This document shows positions 16,650 to 24,694 of a stretch of 52,380 nt of DNA, piece after piece (within the stretch, counting starts at the first letter, position 1; each line of letters begins with the position of its first letter). Source of the stretch: an uncultured Succinivibrio sp. (lineage in GTDB: Bacteria > Pseudomonadota > Gammaproteobacteria > Enterobacterales > Succinivibrionaceae); the NCBI GenBank assembly GCA_900767695.1, contig CAAGAC010000037.1, forward strand, positions 1 to 52,380. The letters are read 5' to 3'. Position numbers and translations under genes: made by a program. The notes beneath the pieces were generated by a model. It saw nothing but the letters and a program-made list of their open reading frames with translations, ran no database searches and was not told the DNA's origin.

Positions 16650-18005
16650 ATGATCAAAATCAAAAAAGGATTGGATCTGCCTATCGGTGGCAAGCCTAAA
16701 CAGGCCATCAGCGAAGGGCCGGCAGTCAAGACTGTCGGGCTCATGGGCCCTGATTACCAGGGCATGCGTCCTTCGATGGCGGTTGAGGCCGGCCAGCAGG
16801 TCAAGAAAGGTCAGGTCCTCTTTGAAGACAAGAAAAATCCTGGTGTGCGCTTCACCGCTCCTGTCGCCGGCACTGTCAAGGCAGTGACCCGCGGAGAGCG
16901 CCGCGTGTTCCAGAATGTTGTCATCCAGGCGGATCCTGAGGGTGAGAGCGTGGAGTTCCGCAAGACTCCCTCGGACAAGCTGTCCTCGCTTTCATCCAAG
17001 GACGTCACCGACGAGCTCCTCGAGTCAGGCATGTGGGTCGCCTTCCGCACCCGCCCGTTCGACAAGAGCCCGAAAGTCGGCACCCTCCCGCACTCCATCT
17101 TCGTCACCGCCATGGACACCAATCCCCTGGCTCCTGACGCCAAGGTGGTCATCGACGCCGAGGCTGATGCCTTCAAAGACGGCCTGGCGGTCCTGAGCCG
17201 CATAGGCGACATTCCCGTCTACGTCTGCAAGGGCGAGGGCGACCTCCCGGTCCCCGATGCCTCCAACATCAAGGTCGAGACCTTCGTGGGCCCGCACCCC
17301 GCTGGACTTGCCGGCACCCACATCCACTACCTTGATCCGGTCTCCGAGATCAAGACGGTGTGGCACATCGGCTACCAGGACGTGATCGCCATTGGCCACC
17401 TCTTCACCGAGGGCGAGTACTACAATCGCCGCGTCGTCTCCCTGGGCGGCCCGCTGGCCAAGAACCCGCGCCTGATCTCCACCGTGCAGGGCGCCTGCGT
17501 CGACGAGCTCGTCGGCGGCGAGTACAACGAGTCCAAGCAGGGCGTCCGCGTCATCTCCGGCACCGTGCTCTACGGCAACAAGGTCGAGGCTCCGTTCAAC
17601 TTCCTGGGCCGCTTCCACAACGGCATCGCCTTCATTGAGGAGGGCAACCAGAACGAGTTCTTCCTGAAGAACTGGATGGGCATCGGCGCGCACCGCCACT
17701 CCGTGACCCGCGCGTTCCTCTCCGGCTTCATCAAGCCGTCCGAGTACACCTTCAACACCGCCCTCAACGGCGGCCCGCGCCCGATCCTCCCGATCGGCAC
17801 CTACGAGAAGGTCATGCCGCAGGACGTCGAGGCGACCATGCTCATGCGCGCCATCGACATGAACGACACCGACCAGGCTGTCCTGCTGGGCATACTGGAG
17901 CTCTCCGAAGAGGATGTGGCCCTGTGCACCTACGTCTGCCCCGGCAAGATCGACTACGGTCCGCTGCTGCGCAGAAGCCTGACCAAGATCGAAGTGGAGG
18001 GTTAA
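16650..18005 (+). CDS. nqrA: Na+-translocating NADH:quinone reductase subunit A
   Basis: Peripheral cytoplasmic-side subunit of the six-subunit sodium-pumping NADH:ubiquinone reductase, associated with quinone binding. It begins MIKIKKGLDLPIGGKP, the standard NqrA start. GPHPAGLAGTHIHYLDPV and RVISGTVLYGN are conserved family blocks. 451 residues (V. cholerae about 446). A longer frame begins at 16539 but would translate the leader hairpins; ATG 16650 gives the family N-terminus. First gene of nqrABCDEF, 3 bases before nqrB. Confidence 0.97.
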   Translation: MIKIKKGLDLPIGGKPKQAISEGPAVKTVGLMGPDYQGMRPSMAVEAGQQVKKGQVLFEDKKNPGVRFTAPVAGTVKAVTRGERRVFQNVVIQADPEGESVEFRKTPSDKLSSLSSKDVTDELLESGMWVAFRTRPFDKSPKVGTLPHSIFVTAMDTNPLAPDAKVVIDAEADAFKDGLAVLSRIGDIPVYVCKGEGDLPVPDASNIKVETFVGPHPAGLAGTHIHYLDPVSEIKTVWHIGYQDVIAIGHLFTEGEYYNRRVVSLGGPLAKNPRLISTVQGACVDELVGGEYNESKQGVRVISGTVLYGNKVEAPFNFLGRFHNGIAFIEEGNQNEFFLKNWMGIGAHRHSVTRAFLSGFIKPSEYTFNTALNGGPRPILPIGTYEKVMPQDVEATMLMRAIDMNDTDQAVLLGILELSEEDVALCTYVCPGKIDYGPLLRRSLTKIEVEG

Positions 18006-18008
18006 AGA

Positions 18009-19259
18009 GTGCTTAGCCTACTTAAGAAATACTCGCTGCTGTTCACCAGGGGGGGACTGCTCTCGTGGTTCTACCCGCTCTTCGAGGGAACCTTCACGTT
18101 CCTGTACAGCAGCGGAAGGGTGACCACCGGCAGGACCCATGTGCGCGACTTCACTGACATGAAGCGCATCATGATCATCGTCTGGCTGGCAGTGTTCCCC
18201 GCCATGTTCTGGGGCTGGTACAACGTCGGCAGCCAGACCATCTCCGCCATCGCCAGCCTGCCCAACGCAGCTGACGTCGCGGGCGCGTCCTACAGCCTGC
18301 TCAGCGCTGACTGGCACTACGCCATCCTCCAGCTTCTCGGCGGGAGCCTCGGCGCTGATGCCGGCTTTTGGAGCAAGTTCATCCTGGGCGCCATCTACTT
18401 CCTCCCGATCTACATCGTGGTGTTCGTGGTGGGCGCGTTCTGGGAGGTGCTGTTCTGCATCGTCCGCAAGCACGAGATCAACGAGGGCTTCTTCGTGACC
18501 TCGATCCTGTTCGCGCTGATCGTCCCTCCGACCCTGCCGCTGTGGCAGGCCGCACTGGGCATCACCTTCGGCGTGCTCATCGGCAAGGAGATGTTCGGCG
18601 GCACCGGGCGCAACTTCATCAACCCGGCTCTCTGCGGCCGCGCGTTCCTGTTCTTCGCGTACCCTGCCTACATCTCCGGCACCAACTGCTGGGTTCCTGT
18701 TGACGGCTTCTCCGGCGCCACCCCGCTGGCCCAGTGGTCGGCAGGCGGCATCGATGCCCTGAAGGACGCCGCGGGCAACTCCATCACCTGGATGGACGCC
18801 TTCCTCGGCAACATCCCGGGCAGCATCGGCGAGGGCTCGACCCTGATGATCCTCGTTGGCGCGTTCATCATCCTGGTCACCGGGATCGCCTCCTGGAGGA
18901 TCATGCTCGGCGTGGTCGTCGGCGCGTTCCTGACCGCCTCGCTGTTCAACGCGATCGGCTCTTCGACCAACCCGATGTTCGCGATGCCGTTCCAGTGGCA
19001 CCTCGTCCTCGGCGGCTTCGCCTTCGGCACCGTCTTCATGGCGACCGATCCTGTCTCCAGCGCCTTCACCAACCCGGGCAAGTGGGCCTTCGGCCTCCTG
19101 ATCGGCGTCATGGTGATCCTCATCCGCGTGGTCAACCCCGCGTACCCTGAGGGCATGATGCTGGCCATCCTGTTCGCTAACTGCTGGGCCCCTCTGTTCG
19201 ACTACCTGGCAACGAAGCGCAATATCCAGAGGAGACGCATCCGTGTTCAAGCTGAATAA
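18009..19259 (+). CDS. nqrB: Na+-translocating NADH:quinone reductase subunit B
   Basis: Integral membrane subunit with about 10 helices, carrying covalent FMN and riboflavin and forming a major part of the sodium and quinone path. DGFSGATPLAQW holds the Thr that receives FMN through a phosphoester bond (S-G-A-T motif). HVRDFTDMKRIMIIVWLAVF and NPAYPEGMMLAILFAN are highly conserved. 416 residues (V. cholerae 415). GTG start at 18009 with GGAGG 8 bases upstream. The 3' end overlaps nqrC by 17 bases. Confidence 0.98.
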   Translation: MLSLLKKYSLLFTRGGLLSWFYPLFEGTFTFLYSSGRVTTGRTHVRDFTDMKRIMIIVWLAVFPAMFWGWYNVGSQTISAIASLPNAADVAGASYSLLSADWHYAILQLLGGSLGADAGFWSKFILGAIYFLPIYIVVFVVGAFWEVLFCIVRKHEINEGFFVTSILFALIVPPTLPLWQAALGITFGVLIGKEMFGGTGRNFINPALCGRAFLFFAYPAYISGTNCWVPVDGFSGATPLAQWSAGGIDALKDAAGNSITWMDAFLGNIPGSIGEGSTLMILVGAFIILVTGIASWRIMLGVVVGAFLTASLFNAIGSSTNPMFAMPFQWHLVLGGFAFGTVFMATDPVSSAFTNPGKWAFGLLIGVMVILIRVVNPAYPEGMMLAILFANCWAPLFDYLATKRNIQRRRIRVQAE

Positions 19260-20040
19260 AGACTCCGTACTTGGTACGTTCGTAATCATCATCGGGTTCT
19301 GCCTGGTCTGCTCCGTGCTGGTCTCCAGCGCCGTGGTGGCCCTGAACCCGTACAAGGCCGCCGCCATCGCGAACGACCGCCAGAGCAACATCCTCAAGGT
19401 CTCGGGCTTCGACGTGGAGGGCAGCGTCGCCGCCACCTACAAGAAGCACATCGAGGCCCACCTGCTGGACGTTGACGCCGGCGTGCTCGCCGACAGCGGC
19501 CTGTCCCAGGACAAGATCGACGGCTACGACTTCAAGTCGCTGGGCAAGAAGCCGGAGACCTCGGAGGCCATCGCCAAGAGCGACGACACCGCCGGGATCA
19601 GGACCCGCTCCAAGCTCATGCCGATCTACTTCTCCAAGGATGACCAGGGCAGCGTCGTCCGCGTGATCCTGCCGTTCTACGGCCAGGGCCTGTGGTCGAC
19701 CATCTACGGCTATGTCGCGGTCGACCCCAAGGATGGCAACACCATCAAGGGCGTCACCTTCTACGATCACGGCGAGACCCCGGGCCTCGGCGGCGAGATC
19801 GAGAATCCCCGCTGGCAGGCACTGTGGGTTGACAAGCAGGTCAACGACCAGTCCGGCGCCTACAAGTTCGGCATCGTGAAGAACGCCGACCACCAGGGCG
19901 CGGGCAAGGACTTCCAGGTCGACGCCCTCTCCGGCGCCACCCTGACCAGCCGCGGCGTTGACGGCTTCTCGCACTACTGGCTCGGCAAGGCTTACCAGCC
20001 TTTCCTGAAGAATCTCAGCAAGGGGGAGATCATCAAATGA
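19243..20040 (+). CDS. nqrC: Na+-translocating NADH:quinone reductase subunit C
   Basis: Single-span membrane subunit with a periplasmic FMN-binding domain. One N-terminal helix (about 10-34) is followed by the soluble domain. DALSGATLTSRGVD carries the Thr for covalent FMN. GLWSTIYGYVAVDP and HGETPGLGGEI are family blocks. 265 residues (V. cholerae 257). The GTG start at 19243 lies inside the end of nqrB, with AGAGGAGA just before it, and its stop overlaps nqrD as ATGA. The FMN is normally attached by ApbE, whose gene is not next to this operon. Confidence 0.97.
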   Translation: MFKLNKDSVLGTFVIIIGFCLVCSVLVSSAVVALNPYKAAAIANDRQSNILKVSGFDVEGSVAATYKKHIEAHLLDVDAGVLADSGLSQDKIDGYDFKSLGKKPETSEAIAKSDDTAGIRTRSKLMPIYFSKDDQGSVVRVILPFYGQGLWSTIYGYVAVDPKDGNTIKGVTFYDHGETPGLGGEIENPRWQALWVDKQVNDQSGAYKFGIVKNADHQGAGKDFQVDALSGATLTSRGVDGFSHYWLGKAYQPFLKNLSKGEIIK

Positions 20041-20702
20041 CTGAAGCTGTGAAAGCTCCCAGCGCAAAGCAGGCATTCCTCGAGCCGCTCATCGCCAACA
20101 ACCCGGTGATGATCCAGGTCCTGGGCATCTGCTCTTCGCTCGCGGTAACTTCAAGCATGAAGACCGCATTCGTCATGGGCATCGCAGTGACCTGCGTCAC
20201 CGCGTTCTCCAACCTGGCGGTGTCCTGCGTGCGCAAGCTCATTCCGGGCAGCGTGCGAATCATCGCCCAGATGACGATCATCGCGTCGCTCGTGATCCTG
20301 GTTGACCAGATCCTCAGGGCATTCGCCTACGATCTGTCCAAGCAGCTTTCCGTGTACGTGGGCCTGATCATCACGAACTGCATCGTGATGGGCCGCACCG
20401 AGGGCTTCGCCCTCAAGTACCCGCCGCTCTCCTCGTTCATGGACGGCCTCGGCAACGGCCTCGGCTACCTGCTGGTGCTGTGCGTCGTCGGCACGATCCG
20501 CGAGATCTTCGGCGCGGGAACCTGGTTCGGCATGACCGTGTTCCAGACCGTCAACAACGGCGGCTGGTACGTGCCCTGCGGCCTTCTGGTGATGCCGCCC
20601 TGCGGTTTCTTCCTGCTCGGATCCCTGATCTGGCTGGTGAAGACCTTCCGCAAGGATCTCCAGGAGCCCAGGGAGTATGACACCCACAGGGAGGATTACT
20701 GA
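20037..20702 (+). CDS. nqrD: Na+-translocating NADH:quinone reductase subunit D
   Basis: Six-helix membrane subunit, paralogous to NqrE and RnfE. NqrD and NqrE are inverted repeats that together hold an intramembrane 2Fe-2S cluster (known from structures). LEPLIANNPVMIQVLGICSS is the conserved start and GLIITNCIVMGRTEGFA includes one cluster cysteine. The N-terminal stretch MTEAVKAPSAKQAF is a short soluble tail, making it 221 residues against 210 in V. cholerae. The start overlaps the nqrC stop (ATGA), and nqrE begins 2 bases later. Confidence 0.97.
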   Translation: MTEAVKAPSAKQAFLEPLIANNPVMIQVLGICSSLAVTSSMKTAFVMGIAVTCVTAFSNLAVSCVRKLIPGSVRIIAQMTIIASLVILVDQILRAFAYDLSKQLSVYVGLIITNCIVMGRTEGFALKYPPLSSFMDGLGNGLGYLLVLCVVGTIREIFGAGTWFGMTVFQTVNNGGWYVPCGLLVMPPCGFFLLGSLIWLVKTFRKDLQEPREYDTHREDY

Positions 20703-20704
20703 TA

Positions 20705-21304
20705 ATGTTGCAGCATTACATTTCCCTCTTGGTCCAGAGCATCTTCATCCAGAACATGGCCCTGGCCTTCTTCCTGGGCATGTGCACCTTCCTGGCCGTG
20801 TCCAAGAAGGTGTCCACCGCAGCCGGCCTCGGATGCGCGGTGATCATGGTCCAGGTGCTGGCAGTCCCTGCCAACAACCTGATCAACACCTACATCCTCA
20901 AGCCCGATGCCCTGGCCCCAGGCCTGGACCTCTCGTTCCTGAGCTTCATCACCTACATCGGCGTCATCGCCGCCATCGTGCAGGTGCTGGAGATGTTCCT
21001 GGACAAGTACGTGCCCTCGCTGTACGCCGCCCTCGGCATCTTCCTGCCGCTCATCACCGTCAACTGCGTTATCTTCGCGGGCGTGTCCTTCATGGTCCAG
21101 CGCGATTACAACTTCGCGGAGTCGGTGGTCTACGGATTTGGCTCGGGCGCCTCATGGGCCCTGGCAATCATCCTGCTGGCCGCAATCCGCGAGCGCCTGA
21201 AGTACGCTGACGCGCCTGCCGGCCTGCACGGGCTGCCCTTAACCTTTATCACTGCGGGACTGATGGCAATTGCCTTCATGTCCTTCTCTGGTATCCAGCT
21301 CTAA
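20705..21304 (+). CDS. nqrE: Na+-translocating NADH:quinone reductase subunit E
   Basis: Six-helix membrane subunit, partner of NqrD. FIQNMALAFFLGMCTFLAVS and ITVNCVIFAGVSFM contain the conserved cysteines that ligate the intramembrane iron-sulfur centre with NqrD. 199 residues (V. cholerae 198). The start ATG at 20705 is 2 bases after the nqrD stop, consistent with coupled, equimolar synthesis. nqrF follows after 17 bases. Confidence 0.97.
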   Translation: MLQHYISLLVQSIFIQNMALAFFLGMCTFLAVSKKVSTAAGLGCAVIMVQVLAVPANNLINTYILKPDALAPGLDLSFLSFITYIGVIAAIVQVLEMFLDKYVPSLYAALGIFLPLITVNCVIFAGVSFMVQRDYNFAESVVYGFGSGASWALAIILLAAIRERLKYADAPAGLHGLPLTFITAGLMAIAFMSFSGIQL

Positions 21305-21321
21305 CAGGGGGATAAGGATAC

Positions 21322-22548
21322 ATGGAAACAATCGTAGCCGGCGTGGTGATGTTCGTAGTCATCATCGCCGTACTCGTTGCCCTGATCGTCGTCGCCAAGA
21401 AGTTCCTGGTCAAATCGGGAGATGTGACCATCGGCGTTAACGGCGATCCGAAGCTGGCAATGACTGTCCCGGCCGGCGGCAAGCTGCTGAACACCCTCTC
21501 CGACAAGGGCGTGTTCGTCTCCTCCGCCTGCGGCGGACGCGGCGCCTGCGGCCAGTGCCGCCTCAAGGTGGTCCAGGGTGGCGGCAACGTCGTCCCGGTC
21601 GAGTACTCGCACTTCACCAAGCGCGAGATCAAGGAAGGCTGGCGCCTCGCGTGCCAGGTGTCGGTCAAGAACGACATGAACATCGAGCTCCCTCCCGAGG
21701 TGTTCGGCGTCAAGAAGTGGGAGTGCACCGTCATTTCCAACCACAATGTCGCGACCTTCATCAAGGAGCTGCGCCTGAAGGTGCCCGAGGGCGAGGAAGT
21801 TCCGTTCCGCGCCGGCGGCTACATCCAGATCGAGGCGCCCGCGCACACCGTGTACTACAAGGACTTCGACATCGAGCCGCAGTACAAGGGCGCGTTCCTG
21901 CACTTCCACTTCGACAAGCTGGTGTCCAAGGTTGATCACCCGACCATCCGCGCCTACTCGATGGCCAACTACCCTGGCGAGAAGGGCCTGATCATGCTGA
22001 ACGTGCGCCTCGCGACGCCTCCGTTCAACGCCCCGGGCGCGGCCCCCGGAATCATGTCCTCCTACATCTGGAGCCTGAAGCCTGGCGACAAGGTCACGAT
22101 CTCCGGCCCGTTCGGTTCGTTCTTTGCAAAGGAAGACGATGCCGAGATGGTGTTCATCGGCGGCGGCGCCGGCATGGCCCCGATGCGCTCGCACATCTTC
22201 GACCAGCTCAAGCGCCTGAACTCCAAGCGCAAGATCTCGTTCTGGTACGGCGCGCGCTCCCTGAGCGAGGCGTTCTACATCGACGACTTCAACCAGCTGG
22301 CCAAGGAGCACCCGAACTTCACCTGGCACCTGGCCCTGTCCGATCCTCAGCCCCAGGACCACTGGACCGGTCTGACCGGCTTCATCGCCAACGTGCTCTA
22401 CGAGCAGTACCTCAAGGCCCACAAGAACCCGGAGGACTGCGAGTACTACATGTGCGGACCTCCGATGATGACCAAGTCGGCAGTCAACATGCTCCACTCG
22501 CTGGGCGTCGAGGACGACTCGATCTTCTTCGACAACTTCGGCGGCTAA
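21322..22548 (+). CDS. nqrF: Na+-translocating NADH:quinone reductase subunit F
   Basis: NADH-oxidising entry subunit. One N-terminal membrane helix (about 3-27) precedes a ferredoxin domain with SACGGRGACGQCRLKV and a further Cys in RLACQV, which bind a 2Fe-2S cluster. The FAD domain follows (RAYSMANYPGE) and then the NADH domain (FIGGGAGMAPMRSHI, YYMCGPPMM, ending DNFGG). 408 residues, as in V. cholerae. It is the last gene of the operon and is closed by a strong terminator. Electrons pass NADH to FAD to 2Fe-2S and then to NqrD/E, NqrC and NqrB. Confidence 0.98.
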   Translation: METIVAGVVMFVVIIAVLVALIVVAKKFLVKSGDVTIGVNGDPKLAMTVPAGGKLLNTLSDKGVFVSSACGGRGACGQCRLKVVQGGGNVVPVEYSHFTKREIKEGWRLACQVSVKNDMNIELPPEVFGVKKWECTVISNHNVATFIKELRLKVPEGEEVPFRAGGYIQIEAPAHTVYYKDFDIEPQYKGAFLHFHFDKLVSKVDHPTIRAYSMANYPGEKGLIMLNVRLATPPFNAPGAAPGIMSSYIWSLKPGDKVTISGPFGSFFAKEDDAEMVFIGGGAGMAPMRSHIFDQLKRLNSKRKISFWYGARSLSEAFYIDDFNQLAKEHPNFTWHLALSDPQPQDHWTGLTGFIANVLYEQYLKAHKNPEDCEYYMCGPPMMTKSAVNMLHSLGVEDDSIFFDNFGG

Positions 22549-22566
22549 GAGCAGCCTGAAGACTTC

Positions 22567-22598
22567 AACCCCGGAAGCGCAAGCTCCCGGGGTTTTTA
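22567..22598 (+). terminator. Intrinsic terminator after nqrF
   Basis: CCCCGGAAGC (22569-22578) pairs with GCTCCCGGGG (22583-22592) with one mismatch, GCAA tetraloop, then TTTTTATTT. It ends the nqr operon. Confidence 0.88.
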
Positions 22599-22675
22599 TT
22601 TGCCCCGCATTTTGGAAAACCACGCCTGATTGAAACTTAACATTATGAGAAAACGCCAAATATTTTCAAAAAACC

Positions 22676-22706
22676 TTGAGTCCGCGCGTCAAAACTCCGT
22701 TACCAT
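22676..22706 (+). promoter_or_regulatory. Candidate promoter for the 611-residue secreted protein
   Basis: TTGAGT (22676-22681) and TACCAT (22701-22706) with a 19-base spacer, in an AT-rich 150-base stretch that contrasts with the surrounding GC-rich DNA. The start codon of the next gene is 47 bases downstream. Confidence 0.4.
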
Positions 22707-22752
22707 ACGCACTTGTGAAAGAAGGCTTATAAAAAAATAAAAAAGAAGAAAA

Positions 22753-24588
22753 ATGCTTAAACTAGCAGGTGGCTTGGCGGCGGCCGCGGCGTTTGCCTGC
22801 GCGGCCGCGCCGATGTGGGAGGCTGGCGAGCTCAGCTACTCCGACGACGAGGCCGAGGTCTCGGCGTTCGTGAACACCGAGCGCGACACCCAGCTCCAGA
22901 CCGTCCTGTGCGCACGGAACACCGGCTACTCCTACCGCTTCACGCTGCTCCTCCCCAAGGCGGTCAACACCGACTTCGTCATCCAGGCGGGCGTCAAGTC
23001 CGACACCCTCAACTCCAAGGTCTACGCCGAGGCCTCGGGCAACTCGCTTGAGTTCCAGATAGATCAGGCCCTCATAATCAGCCTGCGCGACAGCCCGGCC
23101 CTCGAGTTCACCTTTACGAAGCAGGACGCAAAGCTGCTGGGGCTTCCCGAGAAGCTCTCGGTGCCGATGACCGGTTCCGATCTCACCATGCGCAAGGTCG
23201 CCTCCGAGTGCACCGCGCTGTGCATCACCAAGGACTACTCCTGCGACAAGCCCCTGATCTCCTCGCTGCTCTGGCCTCAGAGCGGCTTTGGCAAGTACCC
23301 GGGCAGGGCGGACCTTGAGACGCTGTGCACTGACTTTCGCAACGGGCACTTCTCCTTCAACAACTCCTCGGGATGCAGGTTCGGCCTCGACCGCTTCTAC
23401 GCCCGCACGGGCGTGGGGCCGCTGTCGTTTCTGGACCGGATCTTCAACAAGGATGACTCGCACTTCTCGCGCTACGTGAAGCTCTGGAACAGCGCCGCCG
23501 AGCAGGCCTCGGGAGCCGTCCCGGATGATGACGTCAAGGCCGATGGAAGAGAGTGGTACCTCTCCCTCTACGCCCTTGCGGGCGGGCGCAAGGTGCGCCA
23601 GTACCCGCAGTCGTACTTTGAAATAATGAGCCTCGACGGGGATCCGACCACCTTCCTCTACGACATCGATAGCCGCTACGAGCTAGAGCAGCTCAAGTAC
23701 ACCTCGGTGCTTGCCAAGCGCTACCGCTCGTCCATAAAGGCCGCCTCCAGCTTCGAGGAGGCGCTCAAGGAGTGGTCGGAGTTCTACCGCGAGTTCTGCG
23801 CCGCGCTGCCCCAGGTGCGCGAGGCCCAGGCGCTCAGGCCCGTCGTCTACCGCACCATGCTCCTGCGCATCTGGCACCTGGCCGGCATGCCTGAGGGCGT
23901 GATCCTCAAGCAGAAGAACGCCTTCAGGCAGGGCACCGGCGGGCGCACCATCAGCGGCGACTACCTCGAGTCGGTGTGCTCGTTCTTCGACGGGGAGGGC
24001 GGCAGCGAGTACTTCTACGCCTCCGACCAGTGCGTCAGGGGCGTGTTCGCCGATCTGCGCGGCAACGGCTTCAAGAACCTCGGCCTCGACGATGTCGTCG
24101 CCAAGTGGGACGCCTTCTCCAAGGCCTGGCGCGACAGCTCGTTCTTCAACGACAACGTGGACGACGCGGTGGGCACCACCCCGAGGGCCAAGCTCACGCT
24201 CTCGCTGCTCTCCCTCTACAAGATCTACGGCTTCGGCGACTACTTCCTGATGCGCCAGTGCATCGCAAGCCGCGATCCGGACATCTGCTCCTACGAGAAC
24301 TCCCGCTACTACCGCAACTACGAGCAGGAGCTGGCAAACCGCCTGGAGTCCATCACCGCAGTCTCGTCCAAGGACGCCAATGAGCTTTCAAAGGCCAATG
24401 AGCTTTGGAAGCAGTACTACGACGCGCTGTGCTTCTACGCCGACACGCTTGAGCACGCTGGCCTCATCCCCGCATGGCGCGCCTCGCTCGTGAAGGGCAT
24501 GGCCGCGGTGCAGCAGACCAACGCGCTTTTGAACCTAAGCTATGATCGCGAGGAGCTCCCCGACGAGTCCCTCGAGAACGTCGACTGA
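22753..24588 (+). CDS. Unrecognised secreted protein with a duplicated Cys-rich module
   Basis: I do not recognise this 611-residue protein. Residues 1 to about 19 look like a Sec signal peptide (Ala-rich hydrophobic core ending in Ala-Ala-Ala-Pro), so it is probably periplasmic or exported. Residues about 25-150 look strand-rich. The rest contains two related modules: about 187-375 and about 404-590. Both start LE-x-x-C and have a second Cys 16-18 residues on, then a YF block, an SRY block (DSRYELEQ at 306, NSRYYRNYEQ at 516), and an aromatic Cys end (WSEFYREFC at 341-349, LWKQYYDALC at 551-560). Thirteen or so cysteines suggest disulfides. The ribosome site is a weak AAGAAG. It stands alone between a terminator and a methylase gene, with its own AT-rich promoter region. 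Function cannot be assigned. Confidence 0.8.
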   Translation: MLKLAGGLAAAAAFACAAAPMWEAGELSYSDDEAEVSAFVNTERDTQLQTVLCARNTGYSYRFTLLLPKAVNTDFVIQAGVKSDTLNSKVYAEASGNSLEFQIDQALIISLRDSPALEFTFTKQDAKLLGLPEKLSVPMTGSDLTMRKVASECTALCITKDYSCDKPLISSLLWPQSGFGKYPGRADLETLCTDFRNGHFSFNNSSGCRFGLDRFYARTGVGPLSFLDRIFNKDDSHFSRYVKLWNSAAEQASGAVPDDDVKADGREWYLSLYALAGGRKVRQYPQSYFEIMSLDGDPTTFLYDIDSRYELEQLKYTSVLAKRYRSSIKAASSFEEALKEWSEFYREFCAALPQVREAQALRPVVYRTMLLRIWHLAGMPEGVILKQKNAFRQGTGGRTISGDYLESVCSFFDGEGGSEYFYASDQCVRGVFADLRGNGFKNLGLDDVVAKWDAFSKAWRDSSFFNDNVDDAVGTTPRAKLTLSLLSLYKIYGFGDYFLMRQCIASRDPDICSYENSRYYRNYEQELANRLESITAVSSKDANELSKANELWKQYYDALCFYADTLEHAGLIPAWRASLVKGMAAVQQTNALLNLSYDREELPDESLENVD

Positions 24589-24623
24589 GCGCAACCCCAG
24601 TCAATCACTACGAAACCTACATG

Positions 24624-24646
24624 ATGCAGGCACAGCGGGCCTGCAT
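24624..24646. repeat. Inverted repeat upstream of the methyltransferase gene
   Basis: ATGCAGGC (24624-24631) pairs perfectly with GCCTGCAT (24639-24646), loop of 7. It lies 36 bases after the secreted-protein gene and 48 bases before the methyltransferase start. No U run follows. It could be a weak terminator or an operator site. Confidence 0.4.
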
Positions 24647-24694
24647 TCCAAAGATAAGGCAATGTCCGCATAGGGCAGGCCAAGGAGCACCCGC

